Assembly (NCBI GenBank): GCA_963702765.1
Contig: CAVPEB010000020.1
Span: 10,324-74,323 of the forward strand
Origin: DATMNR01 sp963702765
Lineage (GTDB): Bacteria > Chloroflexota > Ktedonobacteria > Ktedonobacterales > Ktedonobacteraceae
Direction of reading: 5' to 3'
Length of the DNA stretch: 64,000 nucleotides
Shown here: one piece after another, positions 1 to 8,602 of the stretch
How positions within the stretch are numbered: the stretch's first letter is position 1
How the letters are laid out: each line of letters begins with the position of its first letter
The notes under the pieces: model-generated
What the model saw: only the letters and a program-made list of their open reading frames with translations
What the model was told of the DNA's origin: nothing
Database searches by the model: none
Made by a program: the position numbers and the translations under genes

Positions 1-657
1 GCCGAAACCCTCGACGAAGCGGAATATTGTACCGCTACATTTGGTAAAACTCCTGTCGAACTGGCAGAAGACCTCGATTGGGTTGGTCCTGACGTATGGC
101 ATGCTCACATGGTGCATCCCGGAGCTAATGAAATCAGCCGTCTTGGCCAGACACACACTGGAATTGCGCATTGCCCAAGCTCAAACATGCGCCTGGCATC
201 AGGTATAGCCCCTATTCGCCCGCTCTGGGAAGCTGGCGCGCGCATTGGTCTCGGCGTGGATGGCTCAGCATCCAATGATGGCTCTCATTTACTTGACGAA
301 GCGCGACAGGCGTTACTCTTACAGCGCGTTAGTGGAAATCCCGCCGGTCTTACAGCGAAAGAGGCATTCTGGCTGGCAACTCGGGGTGGTGCCGCCACGT
401 TAGGACGCGACGACATAGGCTATCTTGCGCCTGGCATGGCCGCTGATTTCATCGGCTACCGCTTGGATACTCTTGACCTGGCAGGAGGAGCAGTTCACGA
501 TCCTCTGGCATCACTCGTTTTTTGCCATCCACCAAAGGTCGATGTAAGCGTTATCAACGGGCAAATTCGGGTCCTCGATCAGCAATTGCTTGGCGTCGAC
601 CTTCCCATTCTCATCGAACGACATAACGCAATTGCCCGTGCCCTTGCTAGTGGATAA
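1..657 (+). CDS. 8-oxoguanine deaminase-like amidohydrolase, C-terminal part
   Basis: The frame is open from the window edge to a stop at 655-657, giving about 218 codons, so the N-terminal half with the first metal-binding HxH lies outside. The visible part belongs to the TRZ/ATZ branch of the amidohydrolase superfamily. It has a HCPSSNMRLASG segment followed by the conserved GVDGSASNDG motif, whose Asp is the metal/catalytic Asp of this family. The order and wording of these motifs match 8-oxoguanine deaminases and hydroxyatrazine-type aminohydrolases, zinc enzymes that hydrolyse an amino group from purine or triazine rings. Substrate assignment is inference. The convergent aminotransferase ends about 65 bp downstream. 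Family assignment is safe; specificity is not. Confidence 0.85.
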   Translation, partial: AETLDEAEYCTATFGKTPVELAEDLDWVGPDVWHAHMVHPGANEISRLGQTHTGIAHCPSSNMRLASGIAPIRPLWEAGARIGLGVDGSASNDGSHLLDEARQALLLQRVSGNPAGLTAKEAFWLATRGGAATLGRDDIGYLAPGMAADFIGYRLDTLDLAGGAVHDPLASLVFCHPPKVDVSVINGQIRVLDQQLLGVDLPILIERHNAIARALASG

Positions 658-721
658 AACTCATCAAAGTGTGGTGGTGCTGGGTACGCTCTCCACACCT
701 ATCAACAATGGAGAAACCGAT

Positions 722-1924
722 TCACCCTACCCTCGCTTTATCAATAACCTGCGCCAGAATTCTGATCCCGGCCTCGATATCTTCAGGCTGAGCACAACTG
801 AAAGCAAGACGCAGGTTATGTTCCCCATCAGTTGGATTGACGAAGAACCCTTCACCTGCCGATATAAGCACACCTTCCTGCTGAGCAAGTCGCTTGACAT
901 CCTGAACAAAGACATTCTCTGGTAAACTCAGCCAGATGAAAAATCCGCCTTTCGGGTATGTCCACTTCGTATCCGATGGCATATACTGTCTCAATGCTGC
1001 TAGCGCAACATCACAACGCATTTTGTAAAGTGACTGCAAGTGATGTATATGCTTCTCCAACGCTCCTGTTTGGCAGTACTCAGCAACTATGCGTGCTACG
1101 AATGGGTTCGCGCCGCCTCCCATTTGCGCCACACCACAATTGGCACAGTTTTGGATAGACTCTTCTGAGCCCAACAGCCACCCAAGGCGCAAGCCGGGCG
1201 CAAGCGTTTTCGAGAAACTCCCGATACTGAATACTTGCTTGCCATGCGCAAGCTTATAAAAGCTGGCAGGCAACGACCCTTCAAAAGAAAGATCGCGATA
1301 GACATCATCCTCGACAATCAGTAATCCATAGCGTTGTGCTATTCTGATGATCTCGATACGCCGTGCTTCTGGCAACGTACTGCCTGTCGGGTTATGAAAA
1401 TTCGGTATGGTATACAGCATACTGGGAAATACCCCTTTTGAGTGCAGCTGTATCAATTGTTTTTCTAATTCACTCGGTATGAGGCCATCGTCATCCATTT
1501 GAATTGAGCACAACTCAATATGGTGATCCCGAAAAACATGCAGTGCGTCTACATACGTCGGTGCTTCGACCAGTACAACTCCACCTGGTTTGGCATATAA
1601 TCTCGCCAGCATATCCACTCCGCCTGTTGAGCCTGCAATCATCATAAGATTTGCAGGTTGCAGTGAAATGCCTTGGTCTCGCTGCACTTTCTCCACAAGA
1701 TATTCAATCAGGCTCCTCGTCCCCTGTTCCTTTCCATACTGTAGTGCTGTATATGCATCAGGCGAGTTTATAACCTGAAGCATGGCGTTATGCAATTCTT
1801 CTGTCAGCAACGTCTTCGGATCGGGATGTCCAAAGTTCAACGAAATGCTATTCGCTGACGTTCCTTGTGGTAAATCATTTGAGATCAAAGCTGTGTCCTT
1901 TCTCCATGAATCGCTCCAGGCCAA
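722..1924 (-). CDS. PLP-dependent aminotransferase, class I/II (2-aminoadipate/MocR-like fold)
   Basis: This 400-residue protein has the fold-type I aminotransferase plan: a GGVDML cofactor-phosphate region near residue 101, APTYVD, NFHNPTG near 175-181, VEDDVYRD near 204-211, and the Schiff-base lysine K239 in GSFSKTLAPGLRLGW. It lacks the N-terminal GntR domain of MocR regulators, so it is a free-standing enzyme like LysN or aromatic aminotransferases. It would move an amino group between an amino acid and a 2-oxo acid in the cytoplasm. The first 50 bp overlap the end of the upstream ThiO-like oxidase gene on the same strand, which implies translational coupling and a joint amino-acid pathway. 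The exact start is not fixed by a clear ribosome site. Substrate unknown. Confidence 0.88.
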   Translation of the reverse strand: MAWSDSWRKDTALISNDLPQGTSANSISLNFGHPDPKTLLTEELHNAMLQVINSPDAYTALQYGKEQGTRSLIEYLVEKVQRDQGISLQPANLMMIAGSTGGVDMLARLYAKPGGVVLVEAPTYVDALHVFRDHHIELCSIQMDDDGLIPSELEKQLIQLHSKGVFPSMLYTIPNFHNPTGSTLPEARRIEIIRIAQRYGLLIVEDDVYRDLSFEGSLPASFYKLAHGKQVFSIGSFSKTLAPGLRLGWLLGSEESIQNCANCGVAQMGGGANPFVARIVAEYCQTGALEKHIHHLQSLYKMRCDVALAALRQYMPSDTKWTYPKGGFFIWLSLPENVFVQDVKRLAQQEGVLISAGEGFFVNPTDGEHNLRLAFSCAQPEDIEAGIRILAQVIDKARVG

Positions 1925-3023
1925 ATGGCTGGATCAAAGCTGGTGTCTGTCCGCTGGTAATCAATTCTGCAATCGTCTTGCCCGTAATCGCGCTTAGCTC
2001 AAAGCCGCCAGGGCCATGCCCCGTTGCCAGTATCACATTCTCCCAACCTGGAGCTTTGCCAAGAATTGGGTACGAGTCGCGTGACCAGGGGCGTAGGCCC
2101 GACCAGATATCTACTATGTTGGCATGCTCGAATTCGGATACAAGCTGGATGGCGCTCGAAAGCAGATGTGCGATGCCACCAGCGGTATTGCTTTTATCGA
2201 AACCCACTTGCTCAATCGTTGCTCCTACATAGATCGTGTTGTCAATCTTGGGCACGATATATATTCCATTCCCAATGATCGTATGTTTGAGTGGTGTTGC
2301 AGGTTGTTTCAGAGAAAGGATTTGTCCTCGCGCAGGGAAGACAGGTATCTCCAAACCAAGCCAGCTTCCGACTTGTTCTGACCAGGCGCCTGCTGCCACC
2401 ACAACACAATCACAGGGTATTGTCCGTCCATGCGCTGTCTGCACTCCTATCACCCTGCCAGATTGCTTTTGGAAACCTGTAACCTCCGTATGCTCAAAGA
2501 AGTTTGCTCCGTACTTCCTTGCAGCTTCTGCATACGCCATGGTCATCATCCGTGGCCTGATACTGACTGTATCTGACACATAAAGAACTGCATCCAGAAT
2601 ATGATCTAATAGTGGCTCGTATTCGTTCACCTTATGATCTGTCAACCACTCTACCTCTGCACCCTGTGCTTGCCAGATCTCAGCAAACCTTTTCAGCGTA
2701 GTCTGATCATCTCCATCCTGTAGCATATGCAAAGCACCTGTCTGGAAATATTCGACCTGCACGCCGCTCGCAGCTTCAATCTCTGCGACGACTTGAGCGG
2801 TCATTGACCAGCTCGTTAAAAATAGATCGGCAACTGCTTTTGGCCCGGTGAGTACCTCTGCCGGAGAGAGCAATCCAGCGGCGGCCCTTGAAGCCTCAGC
2901 CGCAATTTCTTCACGCTCAATTACACTGACCTGGACGCCAGCCTTGCTCAGTTGATATGCAATGGTACAGCCAATAACTCCACCACCGATGATAACCACA
3001 TCTGTTGTCTGTTTCGTACTCAT
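1875..3023 (-). CDS. FAD-dependent amine oxidase, glycine oxidase (ThiO/DadA) family
   Basis: The 382-residue product starts with an FAD Rossmann motif, VVIIGGGVIGCTIAYQL (residues about 9-25), followed by the acidic ribose-binding end IEREEI. The C-terminal part carries GLRPWSRDSYPILG and ATGHGPGGFELS, the second FAD contact typical of the DAO/glycine oxidase family. Such enzymes oxidise glycine, sarcosine or D-amino acids to the imine with release of peroxide. In thiamine biosynthesis the role is ThiO, but no other thi gene is visible here, so a catabolic amino-acid role with the overlapping aminotransferase is equally likely. The ATG has AAGGAG seven bases upstream and an extended -10 promoter just before it. 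Confidence 0.87.
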   Translation of the reverse strand: MSTKQTTDVVIIGGGVIGCTIAYQLSKAGVQVSVIEREEIAAEASRAAAGLLSPAEVLTGPKAVADLFLTSWSMTAQVVAEIEAASGVQVEYFQTGALHMLQDGDDQTTLKRFAEIWQAQGAEVEWLTDHKVNEYEPLLDHILDAVLYVSDTVSIRPRMMTMAYAEAARKYGANFFEHTEVTGFQKQSGRVIGVQTAHGRTIPCDCVVVAAGAWSEQVGSWLGLEIPVFPARGQILSLKQPATPLKHTIIGNGIYIVPKIDNTIYVGATIEQVGFDKSNTAGGIAHLLSSAIQLVSEFEHANIVDIWSGLRPWSRDSYPILGKAPGWENVILATGHGPGGFELSAITGKTIAELITSGQTPALIQPFGLERFMEKGHSFDLK

Positions 3024-3042
3024 TTTGATGCTCCTTTGCTCT

Positions 3043-3051
3043 ATTGTAGCA
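3043..3051 (-). promoter_or_regulatory. Extended -10 promoter element of the ThiO-like gene
   Basis: On the minus strand the sequence reads TGCTACAAT, an extended -10 (TGN plus TACAAT), about 20-28 bp before the ThiO start codon, with only a weak -35. The same nonamer in the same surrounding sequence recurs before the M20 dipeptidase gene at 7879-7887, which supports function. Confidence 0.5.
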
Positions 3052-3256
3052 TCTAGCGCAGCAACTCTTACGATGACATGTTTTCAGTTTAATCCCAGGA
3101 ATTAAGTGAATATTGAGAAATTTTCTCCTTTTTTTTAGAGCCAAAAGATATTTCTTGACTATGATAATGCTACAGAACAATCCAGGCATTTCAAAGTTCT
3201 TGGCGCTATGAGCTTGCAAGCAGTAAGAACATATTTATCACGAAAGGATGATCTCT

Positions 3257-3835
3257 ATGTCTGCACCTTTAGATACACCTCAACTAGTCAAAGACCTTCA
3301 AAAAGGGAACTCTGAAGCCTTCACAATCCTTGTTGAGCGCTTCCAAAAAGAAATCTATTACTATATAGCTAAGCAAGTGAGAAATCATGAAGATGCGCAT
3401 GATCTAACTCAGCAGGTATTTTTGAAAGCCTGGCTTCATATTACTGACCTGAAAGAGACGATGTGCTTTAGACTCTGGTTATACAAAATTGCCCAGAATA
3501 TGCTGAAGGACAATTGGAGGAAGAAACGGATTACCTCTTTATCATGGGACGATCTGACGGCTAAAGATATAATGCCTGATATACCTGGACCTGAGAACTG
3601 CGCTGAAACGAGAGAGCTGATTAAATTGGCAATGGCCAGCCTTTCTCCAAAACTACGACTTTGCTTGCTGTTATATACCCTGAATGGATGCTCGCCATCG
3701 GAAACAGCCAGGGCAGTCGGTATCAAGGAAGCAAGTCTAGGCACCTATATCAGCATGGCCCGCAAGCAATTTCGATCAATGTACCATCATTTAGAGAATG
3801 AAAATGTAATCGAGAAACTCGCAAGCTTTGATTGA
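3257..3835 (+). CDS. ECF-type RNA polymerase sigma factor
   Basis: About 192 residues with sigma region 2 (residues about 20-90: FTILVERFQKEIYYY, the DAHDLTQQVFLKAW segment for core binding and -10 recognition) and region 4 helix-turn-helix (about 130-180: LSPKLRLCLLLYTLNGCSPSE, then TARAVGIKEASLGTYISMARKQ). The start at 3257 is preferred to the ATG at 3248 because the ribosome site AAAGG at 3243-3247 sits nine bases before it. No anti-sigma gene adjoins it; the next gene downstream on the same strand is a sensor kinase with its own promoter. ECF factors direct polymerase to a small stress or envelope regulon. The regulon cannot be told from here. Confidence 0.88.
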   Translation: MSAPLDTPQLVKDLQKGNSEAFTILVERFQKEIYYYIAKQVRNHEDAHDLTQQVFLKAWLHITDLKETMCFRLWLYKIAQNMLKDNWRKKRITSLSWDDLTAKDIMPDIPGPENCAETRELIKLAMASLSPKLRLCLLLYTLNGCSPSETARAVGIKEASLGTYISMARKQFRSMYHHLENENVIEKLASFD

Positions 3836-3854
3836 ATATATGTATGGGTTTCTA

Positions 3855-3883
3855 TTGACACTTCAGTTTGTATAATTTATGCT
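3855..3883 (+). promoter_or_regulatory. Sigma-70-type promoter for the sensor kinase/response regulator pair
   Basis: TTGACA at 3855-3860, a 17-bp spacer, and TATGCT at 3878-3883. The predicted transcript start near 3890 lies about 45 bp before the likely kinase start at 3934. Confidence 0.55.
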
Positions 3884-3933
3884 CATAATATGTCACTGTG
3901 CTTATTCATGCACTGAAGAGATCGGAAGAAAGC

Positions 3934-5742
3934 ATGTTCCAAATGCGATCCATACTAATACCAAAAACAGGCGCTGTGGATTGGCGGAAACACTACCTCA
4001 TTGATATTGTATTAGCGTTTCTTGTAGGGCTTCTTTTAACCTGCCTCATCCTTGCCCTTCCTCGTCGAATCCCCCTGGCTCTCTTTCTATTAATTTACCT
4101 GTTTATAGTTCTCTACCTTGTATATAAACGTGGCTTTAGAACCGCAATCCTAACTGCATTTATCGGGTGTGCAACGCTTGATTTTTTGATTGTACCTCCT
4201 CTTCTTTCAATCACTGTTGCTCATGTCGAAGATGGTTGGGAATTGCTCATTTTTCTGCTGTTCGCTATCACTTTATGTTACACTTACACCCATCTGCTCA
4301 ATCGCATGGAGAAGGTAAAAAGGCAAAAGGCTGAAGAGAGCGTTCAATACCAGGAACAATTACGCAAGCAACAGGAAGAAGTCGTTCGTAGAGATCATCA
4401 CCTGGGTGTCTTTTATGATGTAATGCAGGCAACAAGAGATCAAAATGATTTGAGATCACAGTTGGATCTTATCGCGCACACTATCGAAGATACATTCTGC
4501 ACATGTGGAGTAGTCAGTTGTTCATTTCTTCTACCAAATTTAGATAGCCAACGTTTTCTGGATATGCTTGTCAGGCGAAACTCTGCTACCGGAGATCTCT
4601 CATATAACGAAGAAGTGAGCGTGATGTGGGTCATGCAACATGCTGAATCTGTAGTCATATCTGATGTGCCGGTTATCTCACATCAGAAGGGCAGTTATCT
4701 TCGCAGAGTCATTCCCAATAACACACAGGGTGATCACGAAATCTATCATCGTCACTTTCTGGTTCCTCTCATCTCAGGGCGACGCGTCCTCGGTGAATTT
4801 GGAGAAAAGGTACTTGGCGTTCTGCATATCTTGATAGAGGATATTAATCATCCTGAACTTGAAGTTATCAAGAAATGTTTGGACCTGTCTTCTCAGTCAT
4901 CCATATCACAATCAGAACTTTTTCCCAAACTTATAGATTATGCCGTATTTTTGATTGAACAGGCTTTGATTGATCGTGCATTGATGCAACAGGAAGCGTT
5001 AAATAAGGAGCTTCAGAAGCGAACTGAAGAATTGCATACTGCCATCATTTCTTCCGTTTCCCATGATTTCCACTCTCCTCTTACTTTGATAAAGGGGGCG
5101 GCAACCAGTTTAGATAGCCAGGGTTTACACAGCTATAGTGAAGAGGAATATCACCAGACTCTTGAAGATATTGTGAGCGAAGCAAACTGGCTAGAACGTA
5201 TCGTCAGTAAAATGCTGGATCTGTCACGAATCGAACAGGGAGTGCTAAAACTCGAAACGGAATTATATCCTATCGAAGAAATTATCCTGTATACCCTGGA
5301 TTTAGGTCATATGCGCTCGCTCATTCAGGGACGTGACATTAAAAAAGATATTCCTGAAGGTTTACCTGCTGTTGAATTAGACCCGGAGCTTATCAGTCAG
5401 GTGTTAGTGAATCTGATTGAAAATGCAATTCGTTATACTCCAAAGGAGTCGCCAATTGAAATCAGGGTAAGGGCAAAAAAAGCAGAACTGTGTGTAAGTG
5501 TTGATGATCATGGACCGGGAATACCGCCATCGGAGTTGAATCATATATTTGAGAGCTTCTATCGAGGAAAACAAGGAAGAAACGGCTGTGAAGGAATATC
5601 ACCAAACGAGGGATCGGGTCTCGGATTGGCTGTCTGTAAAGGATTTGTAGAAGCCCATGGAGGGCGTATCTGGGCGGAAAATCAAGAAGGAGGAGGAGCA
5701 AGGGTGCAATTCACTCTGCCGCAACATTCGGAGAAAGGATAG
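3934..5742 (+). CDS. Membrane sensor histidine kinase with KdpD-like DUF4118 region
   Basis: The protein has about 602 residues. Near residues 20-130 are four closely spaced hydrophobic helices of the KdpD/DUF4118 type, then a coiled coil rich in Gln/Glu (about 135-165), a GAF-like region (about 165-360), and a complete kinase core. The core has an H-box SSVSHDFHSPLTL with the phospho-accepting His, an N-box NLIENAIRYTP, a G1 DDHGPGIP and a G2 GSGLGLAVCKGF. The large cytoplasmic N-terminal KdpD and USP domains are absent. GTG at 3898 is in frame, but ATG 3934 is preferred because GGAAG precedes it at 3924-3928. It is followed after three bases by its response regulator, as in kdpDE. No kdpFABC genes are present, so potassium sensing is not shown. 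Confidence 0.9.
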   Translation: MFQMRSILIPKTGAVDWRKHYLIDIVLAFLVGLLLTCLILALPRRIPLALFLLIYLFIVLYLVYKRGFRTAILTAFIGCATLDFLIVPPLLSITVAHVEDGWELLIFLLFAITLCYTYTHLLNRMEKVKRQKAEESVQYQEQLRKQQEEVVRRDHHLGVFYDVMQATRDQNDLRSQLDLIAHTIEDTFCTCGVVSCSFLLPNLDSQRFLDMLVRRNSATGDLSYNEEVSVMWVMQHAESVVISDVPVISHQKGSYLRRVIPNNTQGDHEIYHRHFLVPLISGRRVLGEFGEKVLGVLHILIEDINHPELEVIKKCLDLSSQSSISQSELFPKLIDYAVFLIEQALIDRALMQQEALNKELQKRTEELHTAIISSVSHDFHSPLTLIKGAATSLDSQGLHSYSEEEYHQTLEDIVSEANWLERIVSKMLDLSRIEQGVLKLETELYPIEEIILYTLDLGHMRSLIQGRDIKKDIPEGLPAVELDPELISQVLVNLIENAIRYTPKESPIEIRVRAKKAELCVSVDDHGPGIPPSELNHIFESFYRGKQGRNGCEGISPNEGSGLGLAVCKGFVEAHGGRIWAENQEGGGARVQFTLPQHSEKG

Positions 5743-5745
5743 CGC

Positions 5746-6441
5746 ATGAAAAAGATTCTCGTGGTTGAGGATCGAGATACAGCGGTGCATCAACTGAAGC
5801 AAAGTCTGGAAAGCAATGGGTATGAGGTATATATCGCGCGTAGAGGAAGAGAAGCATTAGAGGTAATTGCCCAACATCGTGTTGATCTTGTGTTACTTGA
5901 TCTTGGGCTTCCGGATATCAGTGGTCTCCATATTTGTAAAGAATTTCGAGCGGATCATCCAACATTGCCCATCATTATTCTTTCAGTGAAATCTGATGAA
6001 AGTGACAAAGTACGTGCCCTCAAACTATGTGCTGACGACTATGTTTCAAAACCGTACTACACAGACGAGTTGCTTGCCCGCATCAATGTGCAATTTCTCC
6101 ATGCTGAGCGCATGCGTTCAGGCACGCAAAGACGAACATATACAGCAGAGCCTTTAGAAGTTAATTTTGTGCAACGGCGTGTGAGAGTGAATGGGCAAGA
6201 AATTGAGTTGACTTATACGGAGTTTGAGTTATTAAAAACACTTATTGACAATATTGGCAAGATTGTCACCTATGACTTCATCCTCTCTAAAGTCTGGGAC
6301 GATGATGACAACTCCGAGCGCAAGAATATTCATGTGTATATCAATCGTTTACGCAAAAAAATTGAGGTTCCTGCCCAGTGCCGATTTATCTACAATGAAG
6401 CAAAAGTTGGGTATCGATTCCAGGCCGAGGGTATCCATTAG
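5746..6441 (+). CDS. OmpR/KdpE-family response regulator
   Basis: 231 residues: receiver domain (1-120) with acidic pocket VEDRD, phospho-acceptor D52 in LLDLGLPDISG and switch Lys in VSKPYY, then a winged-helix DNA-binding domain (about 135-228) with the ELTYTEFELLKTL and VYINRLRKKIE signatures. The ribosome site GAAAGG precedes the ATG, and the gap to the kinase stop is three bases, so the two are co-transcribed and surely partners. The 3' end overlaps the convergent dipeptidase gene by four bases. Similar in length and layout to KdpE; the target promoters are unknown. Confidence 0.92.
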   Translation: MKKILVVEDRDTAVHQLKQSLESNGYEVYIARRGREALEVIAQHRVDLVLLDLGLPDISGLHICKEFRADHPTLPIIILSVKSDESDKVRALKLCADDYVSKPYYTDELLARINVQFLHAERMRSGTQRRTYTAEPLEVNFVQRRVRVNGQEIELTYTEFELLKTLIDNIGKIVTYDFILSKVWDDDDNSERKNIHVYINRLRKKIEVPAQCRFIYNEAKVGYRFQAEGIH

Positions 6442-7811
6442 CCCATTGCTCCCAGATAAGTCAGCATAGCGGCCCCTGTCTTAATACCTGAAAAGAACCT
6501 CGCTATCTCCATATTCTCATTAGGCGCGTGATTTGCTTCATCAGCATTCGCATAAGGCACGCCAAAGGTTGGAATACCTAGAGTTTTGGTGAATACATAT
6601 TCTGGAATGCTGGCCCCCATTGCTGGAACAAGCAGTGGATAGGCGCCCTGCGCAGCACGCATAGCTTCTCTAATCGGCTCTGTAAAAGGCGAATCCAGCG
6701 AAGTTTTCGAGGGATCCATTCCTCCATGGCTGGTAACGGCGACTTCCGGAGCAAAGCGTTGCACATGAGCCTTGACTTTTGCCAGGACCTCCTCAGCGGT
6801 TTGAGCCTCCACGAGTCGAATATCGCACTTGGCAACGGCTTCATGCGGGAGGACTGTTTTGGAACCAGGTCCACCATATCCACCGTGTATACCATTTATA
6901 GTGAGCGTTGGCCATGCCGCCAGGCGTTCAAAATAGCCACGCTCCTGCGGCTCATCGAGCTGCTTTAGTCCAAGTGAGCGCTTTACATCATCAACATCGA
7001 TTGGAAGCTGTGCCAATGCTTCTCGTTCTTTATCTGAAATCGGCAGAACATGCTCATAAAATCCATCAATTGTGACCTCGCCCCGATCATTTTTCATGGT
7101 AGCAAGCAGGTGAACCAGCGTCCATAGAGGATTGGGCACGATTCCTCCCCAGTGACCCGAATGAAGATCTCGGTTAGCCCCATAAGCTCGTAATTCGATA
7201 TCCAGGACACCACGCACTCCGAAACAAAGGGTCGATTGTCCGTCTTCGTGGACAGGGCCATCACTGAAAATGACAAGGTCGGCCTTCAATTCTTCATGAT
7301 GCTCACTGACAAACTCTGACATGTGTGGGCTGCCCACTTCTTCCTCACCTTCAAGCAAAACCTTTACATTGCAGGGTAACGTCTTCCAGCATGCCAGAAG
7401 AGTTTCAATCGCCATTAACTGGGCAAAATGCTGTCCTTTGTTGTCGCCTACTCCGCGTGCGAAAAGACGACCATCGCGAATAGCGGGCTCAAACGGCGGA
7501 GAGATCCACTCTTCTAACGGGTCAGGCGGCTGAACATCATAATGTCCATACAGTAGAACTGTTGGTACGTCGCCACCTACAACATACTCGCCAAACACCA
7601 TAGGCCAGCCGCTGGTAGGCATAATACGCACGGACAAACCCATCTCTCGCATCACACCCGCGATATATTCTGCGACCTCACCAATCCCCTCACCATAAGC
7701 GCTGATACTCGGTCGGCGTACATAATCAATCAGTCGTGCCAAAAAAGCTTGAGCATGTTCATCAACATACGCAAAAACTTTATCTAAATTGGGAGTGAGT
7801 GACGTATCCAT
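6438..7811 (-). CDS. M20-family metallopeptidase (dipeptidase/ArgE-DapE-like)
   Basis: 457 residues with the M20 pattern. LLYGHYDVQPPD near residue 85-96 carries the first zinc His and the Asp. RGVGDNKGQHF has the bridging Asp, LLEGEEEVGS has the catalytic and metal Glu pair, and FSDGPV follows. A dimerisation domain lies at about 200-310. The C-terminal NADEANHAPNENM supplies the last metal His. This matches the dipeptidase branch that hydrolyses short peptides or N-acyl amino acids. It would feed amino acids to the neighbouring oxidase and aminotransferase. GGAG lies ten bases before the ATG. The upstream region is a duplicate of the ThiO gene 5' end (7833-7889), suggesting shared expression. 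Confidence 0.9.
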   Translation of the reverse strand: MDTSLTPNLDKVFAYVDEHAQAFLARLIDYVRRPSISAYGEGIGEVAEYIAGVMREMGLSVRIMPTSGWPMVFGEYVVGGDVPTVLLYGHYDVQPPDPLEEWISPPFEPAIRDGRLFARGVGDNKGQHFAQLMAIETLLACWKTLPCNVKVLLEGEEEVGSPHMSEFVSEHHEELKADLVIFSDGPVHEDGQSTLCFGVRGVLDIELRAYGANRDLHSGHWGGIVPNPLWTLVHLLATMKNDRGEVTIDGFYEHVLPISDKEREALAQLPIDVDDVKRSLGLKQLDEPQERGYFERLAAWPTLTINGIHGGYGGPGSKTVLPHEAVAKCDIRLVEAQTAEEVLAKVKAHVQRFAPEVAVTSHGGMDPSKTSLDSPFTEPIREAMRAAQGAYPLLVPAMGASIPEYVFTKTLGIPTFGVPYANADEANHAPNENMEIARFFSGIKTGAAMLTYLGAMG

Positions 7812-7878
7812 AATCTAATGCTCCGAAGATAGCCACATCTGTTGTCCGTCTCGTACTTATTTGATGCTCCATCGCTCT

Positions 7879-7887
7879 ATTGTAGCA
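7879..7887 (-). promoter_or_regulatory. Extended -10 promoter of the M20 dipeptidase (copy of the ThiO promoter)
   Basis: Minus-strand TGCTACAAT, identical to the element before the ThiO-like gene. The similarity spans 7833-7889 versus 2996-3053 with few differences and includes the former ThiO start region, so this is a transplanted 5' region, not chance. Confidence 0.5.
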
Positions 7888-8003
7888 TCAATTCCTCATA
7901 ATCGATGATGATATCACAGCAGCACTTTCATTCTCTCTCCGGTTTATTGTATGCTGAAAAGGCATCGAGAAGTGAGTAAAGGAATTGCCAGGAAGGGAAC
8001 GAG

Positions 8004-8359
8004 ATGGAGACAGAAGTTCAAGCGTTTTTAGCATCCTACCCTCCTGATGTGCGCGATCTCTCATGGAAACTTCGCGCACTAGTATTTGAGGTCATTTCGC
8101 ATGTACAGGAACTCGTCGATGCATCTGACCAGATGATTGTTTATGGACTCAGTCCGAAATGGTCAGATATCATATGCGTCATCGCCCCTATACATCACAT
8201 GTGATCTTAATGTTTGGGAAAGGGAGAGAGTTGCGTGATCCACAAGGATTGCTGAAAGGCACAGAGAAACATGTTCGCTATGTCAAGATCGTTGAAGCGA
8301 GCGATATTGAAGCTCCTGACGTACGAACACTGCTTGAAAATGCTGTTGCTGCACAGTAA
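8004..8359 (+). pseudogene. DUF1801 (YdhG-like) protein gene, one-base frameshift
   Basis: The first 60 codons run in one frame (METEVQAFLASYPPDV, SHVQELVDASDQMIVYGLS) and the rest in another (HVILMFGKGRELRDPQGLL, then KHVRYVKIVEASDIE). Together they make the usual 115-120 residue DUF1801 protein of unknown function. The switch falls in the run of four C at about 8185-8189; one more C would restore one frame reading VIAPYTSHVILMFGKG. The start ATG has a GGAAGG site upstream. Either a young pseudogene or a homopolymer sequencing error. Confidence 0.75.
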
Positions 8360-8602
8360 TCGTGATCTGGGTTGGACGAGGCAGCGCTAACTGGTACATT
8401 CTTTGCATTTCTTTTTAACAGGCTGAATGATTGTGCATCGTTGAAAAACTCGAAGTCGTTGTACAAAGAGAATGAGGTGACTTGCAACTGTTCCTCAAGT
8501 TTGGTTGTTCGTAACTGTTTCCGTAACGTTTTTAGGACGCTTTTTGTATATTATGGTAATATGCATAAGCAGCGTTCTCCTTCTACGGAACAGGGTGTAA
8601 AG

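Noticed and set aside
3871..3876. TATAAT directly after TTGACA as the kinase promoter -10
   Set aside because: Spacer would be only 10 bp; TATGCT at 17 bp is the better partner.
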